A stretch of 64,000 nucleotides of DNA from Riemerella anatipestifer (GTDB taxonomy: Bacteria > Bacteroidota > Bacteroidia > Flavobacteriales > Weeksellaceae), in NCBI RefSeq assembly GCF_035666175.1, contig NZ_CP142016.1, positions 1,612,001 to 1,676,000 on the forward strand. Direction: 5' to 3'. Of the stretch, positions 62,922 to 64,000 are shown one piece after another (positions within the stretch are counted from its first letter, which is position 1; every line of letters starts with the position of its first letter). Made by a program: the position numbers and the translations under genes. The notes beneath the pieces are model-generated. The model saw nothing but the letters and a program-made list of their open reading frames with translations, made no database searches and was not told the origin of the DNA.

Positions 62922-64000
62922 ATGCCCAAAAACTTAGTCATCGTAGAGTCTCCTGCAAAGGCGAAAACTATCCAAAAATATTTAGGTAAAGATTTTGAAG
63001 TATTGTCTAGTTTTGGACACATTAGGGATTTGCCTAAAAAAGGGATGGGGATTAATCTTAATACCTTTACTCCAGAATATGAGGTGTCTACGGACAAAAA
63101 GAAGTTGGTGTCGGATTTAAAAGCAGCAGCGAAGAAAGCGGATATGGTATGGCTAGCATCTGATGAGGACCGAGAGGGAGAAGCTATTGCTTGGCATCTG
63201 GCTCAAGAGCTTAAGTTAAAGGATGAAAAAATAAAAAGAATTGTGTTCCACGAAATTACTAAAAATGCAATTCTAAAAGCTATAGAAAATCCTAGAAATA
63301 TAGATAAAAACTTAGTGAACGCTCAACAGGCTAGGCGTGTTTTGGATAGGATAGTAGGTTTTGAAATGTCTCCCGTCCTTTGGAAGAAAGTAAAAACAGG
63401 ACTTTCTGCGGGCAGAGTTCAGTCGGTTGCAGTTAGGCTTATCGTAGAAAAAGAAAAGGAAATACAAGACTTTGTTCCTAACTCCTATTATAAAACAGAA
63501 GGGAAGTTTTTAAACGCTGATAATCAAGAAATATCAGCTCAGTTGAAAAAGAGCTTTTTTGAAGAGTCAGAGGCGAAAGAATTTTTAACCTTAGCGAAAA
63601 ATACAGCGTTTAAAGTTCTTAATATAGAAAAAAAGCCAGGTAAAAGAACAGCTTCTGCTCCTTTTACGACTTCAACTTTACAACAAGAAGCGAGTAATCG
63701 CCTAGGTTATGGAGTTACCACTACGATGAGGGTGGCTCAGCGATTATACGAGGAAGGGTATATTACTTATATGAGAACCGATTCGGTTAATTTATCTCAA
63801 GAAGCGATAGAGGGAGCCAAAGAACAAATTATCAAAGAATTTGGGCAGGAATACTCTGAACCGAGAAACTATACTACTAAATCATCTTCTGCACAGGAAG
63901 CTCACGAGGCTATTCGTCCTACGGATTTCAAACTAAAAACAGTTGCGGGAGATACTCAACTTAATAGGCTTTATCAGCTCATCTATAAGAGAACGCTGGC
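62922..64000 (+). CDS. topA: DNA topoisomerase I, 5' part (cut by window edge)
   Basis: The frame is open from ATG 62922 to the window end (359 codons seen). It starts MPKNLVIVESPAKAKTIQKY, the TOPRIM start with catalytic Glu, then SDEDREGEAIAWHL (acidic triad) and the active-site Tyr in EGYITYMRTDS (Y283). Bacterial type IA topoisomerase relaxing negative supercoils. The C-terminal half lies outside. Confidence 0.95.
   Translation, partial: MPKNLVIVESPAKAKTIQKYLGKDFEVLSSFGHIRDLPKKGMGINLNTFTPEYEVSTDKKKLVSDLKAAAKKADMVWLASDEDREGEAIAWHLAQELKLKDEKIKRIVFHEITKNAILKAIENPRNIDKNLVNAQQARRVLDRIVGFEMSPVLWKKVKTGLSAGRVQSVAVRLIVEKEKEIQDFVPNSYYKTEGKFLNADNQEISAQLKKSFFEESEAKEFLTLAKNTAFKVLNIEKKPGKRTASAPFTTSTLQQEASNRLGYGVTTTMRVAQRLYEEGYITYMRTDSVNLSQEAIEGAKEQIIKEFGQEYSEPRNYTTKSSSAQEAHEAIRPTDFKLKTVAGDTQLNRLYQLIYKRTL

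Overview
The window is a low-GC, gene-dense chromosomal stretch of a flavobacterium, most likely Weeksellaceae (Riemerella/Chryseobacterium group). The grounds are TAnnTTTG-type promoter elements, three GLPGLI-family genes, GldH, a MurF-alanine racemase fusion, a complete Alternative Complex III operon, the rpmB-rpmG-DUF4295-ftsY order, and an IS982-family element resembling those known from Riemerella. The genus is inference. No rRNA, tRNA or CRISPR array was seen.

Layout. 1-976 is a decayed, relatively GC-rich edge: the 3' end of a FISUMP-like gene, an internally deleted HU-like DNA-binding gene, and a long gene-free stretch with palindromes. 977-6629 (minus strand) holds a TolC/HlyD/ABC export operon whose ABC protein has lost most ATPase motifs, plus an MBL-fold hydrolase and a glucosaminidase. 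6815-11127 is an SGNH-MBOAT-SGNH set, probably for O-acylation of an envelope polymer. 11130-16556 holds murF-alr, tdk, an acidic hypothetical gene, rsmI and fabG. 16557-18201 is a second decayed patch: a palindromic intergenic module, a GLPGLI gene with an in-frame TGA inside its signature motif, and a frameshifted small lipoprotein gene.

18277-34595 is mostly housekeeping: rnr, rpiB, a glycosyltransferase, clpC, a sugar/sufE/glycosyltransferase group, surE, a tail-specific protease, mscS, a haem-binding/DCC/GLPGLI operon, and aroQ. 34696-38803 is the ricT-gldH-PBP1A cluster. 38804-41987 is accessory: an IS982 element with a frameshifted transposase that has cut off the 5' end of an ABC ATPase gene, followed by a membrane protein and another GLPGLI gene.

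42159-51282 holds a SPOR protein divergent from actABCDEF, the quinol-oxidising Alternative Complex III, which replaces bc1 in this group. No terminal oxidase gene is adjacent. 51368-58362 carries a lipoprotein, apt, a TPR membrane protein, ribH, a zinc metallopeptidase, a small basic secreted protein, an acyltransferase, a DUF4271 protein and hemD. 58459-64000 has an S9 oligopeptidase, rpmB, rpmG, the DUF4295 gene, ftsY, a GlsB/YeaQ-like protein and the 5' part of topA, cut by the window edge.

The unusual material is concentrated at 1-976, 4335-5987, 16557-18201 and 39053-41987. I saw no clearly new defence or biosynthetic system. The best leads are the pseudo-ATPase exporter, the IS-provided start of an ABC gene joined to a GLPGLI gene, and the intergenic palindromes.
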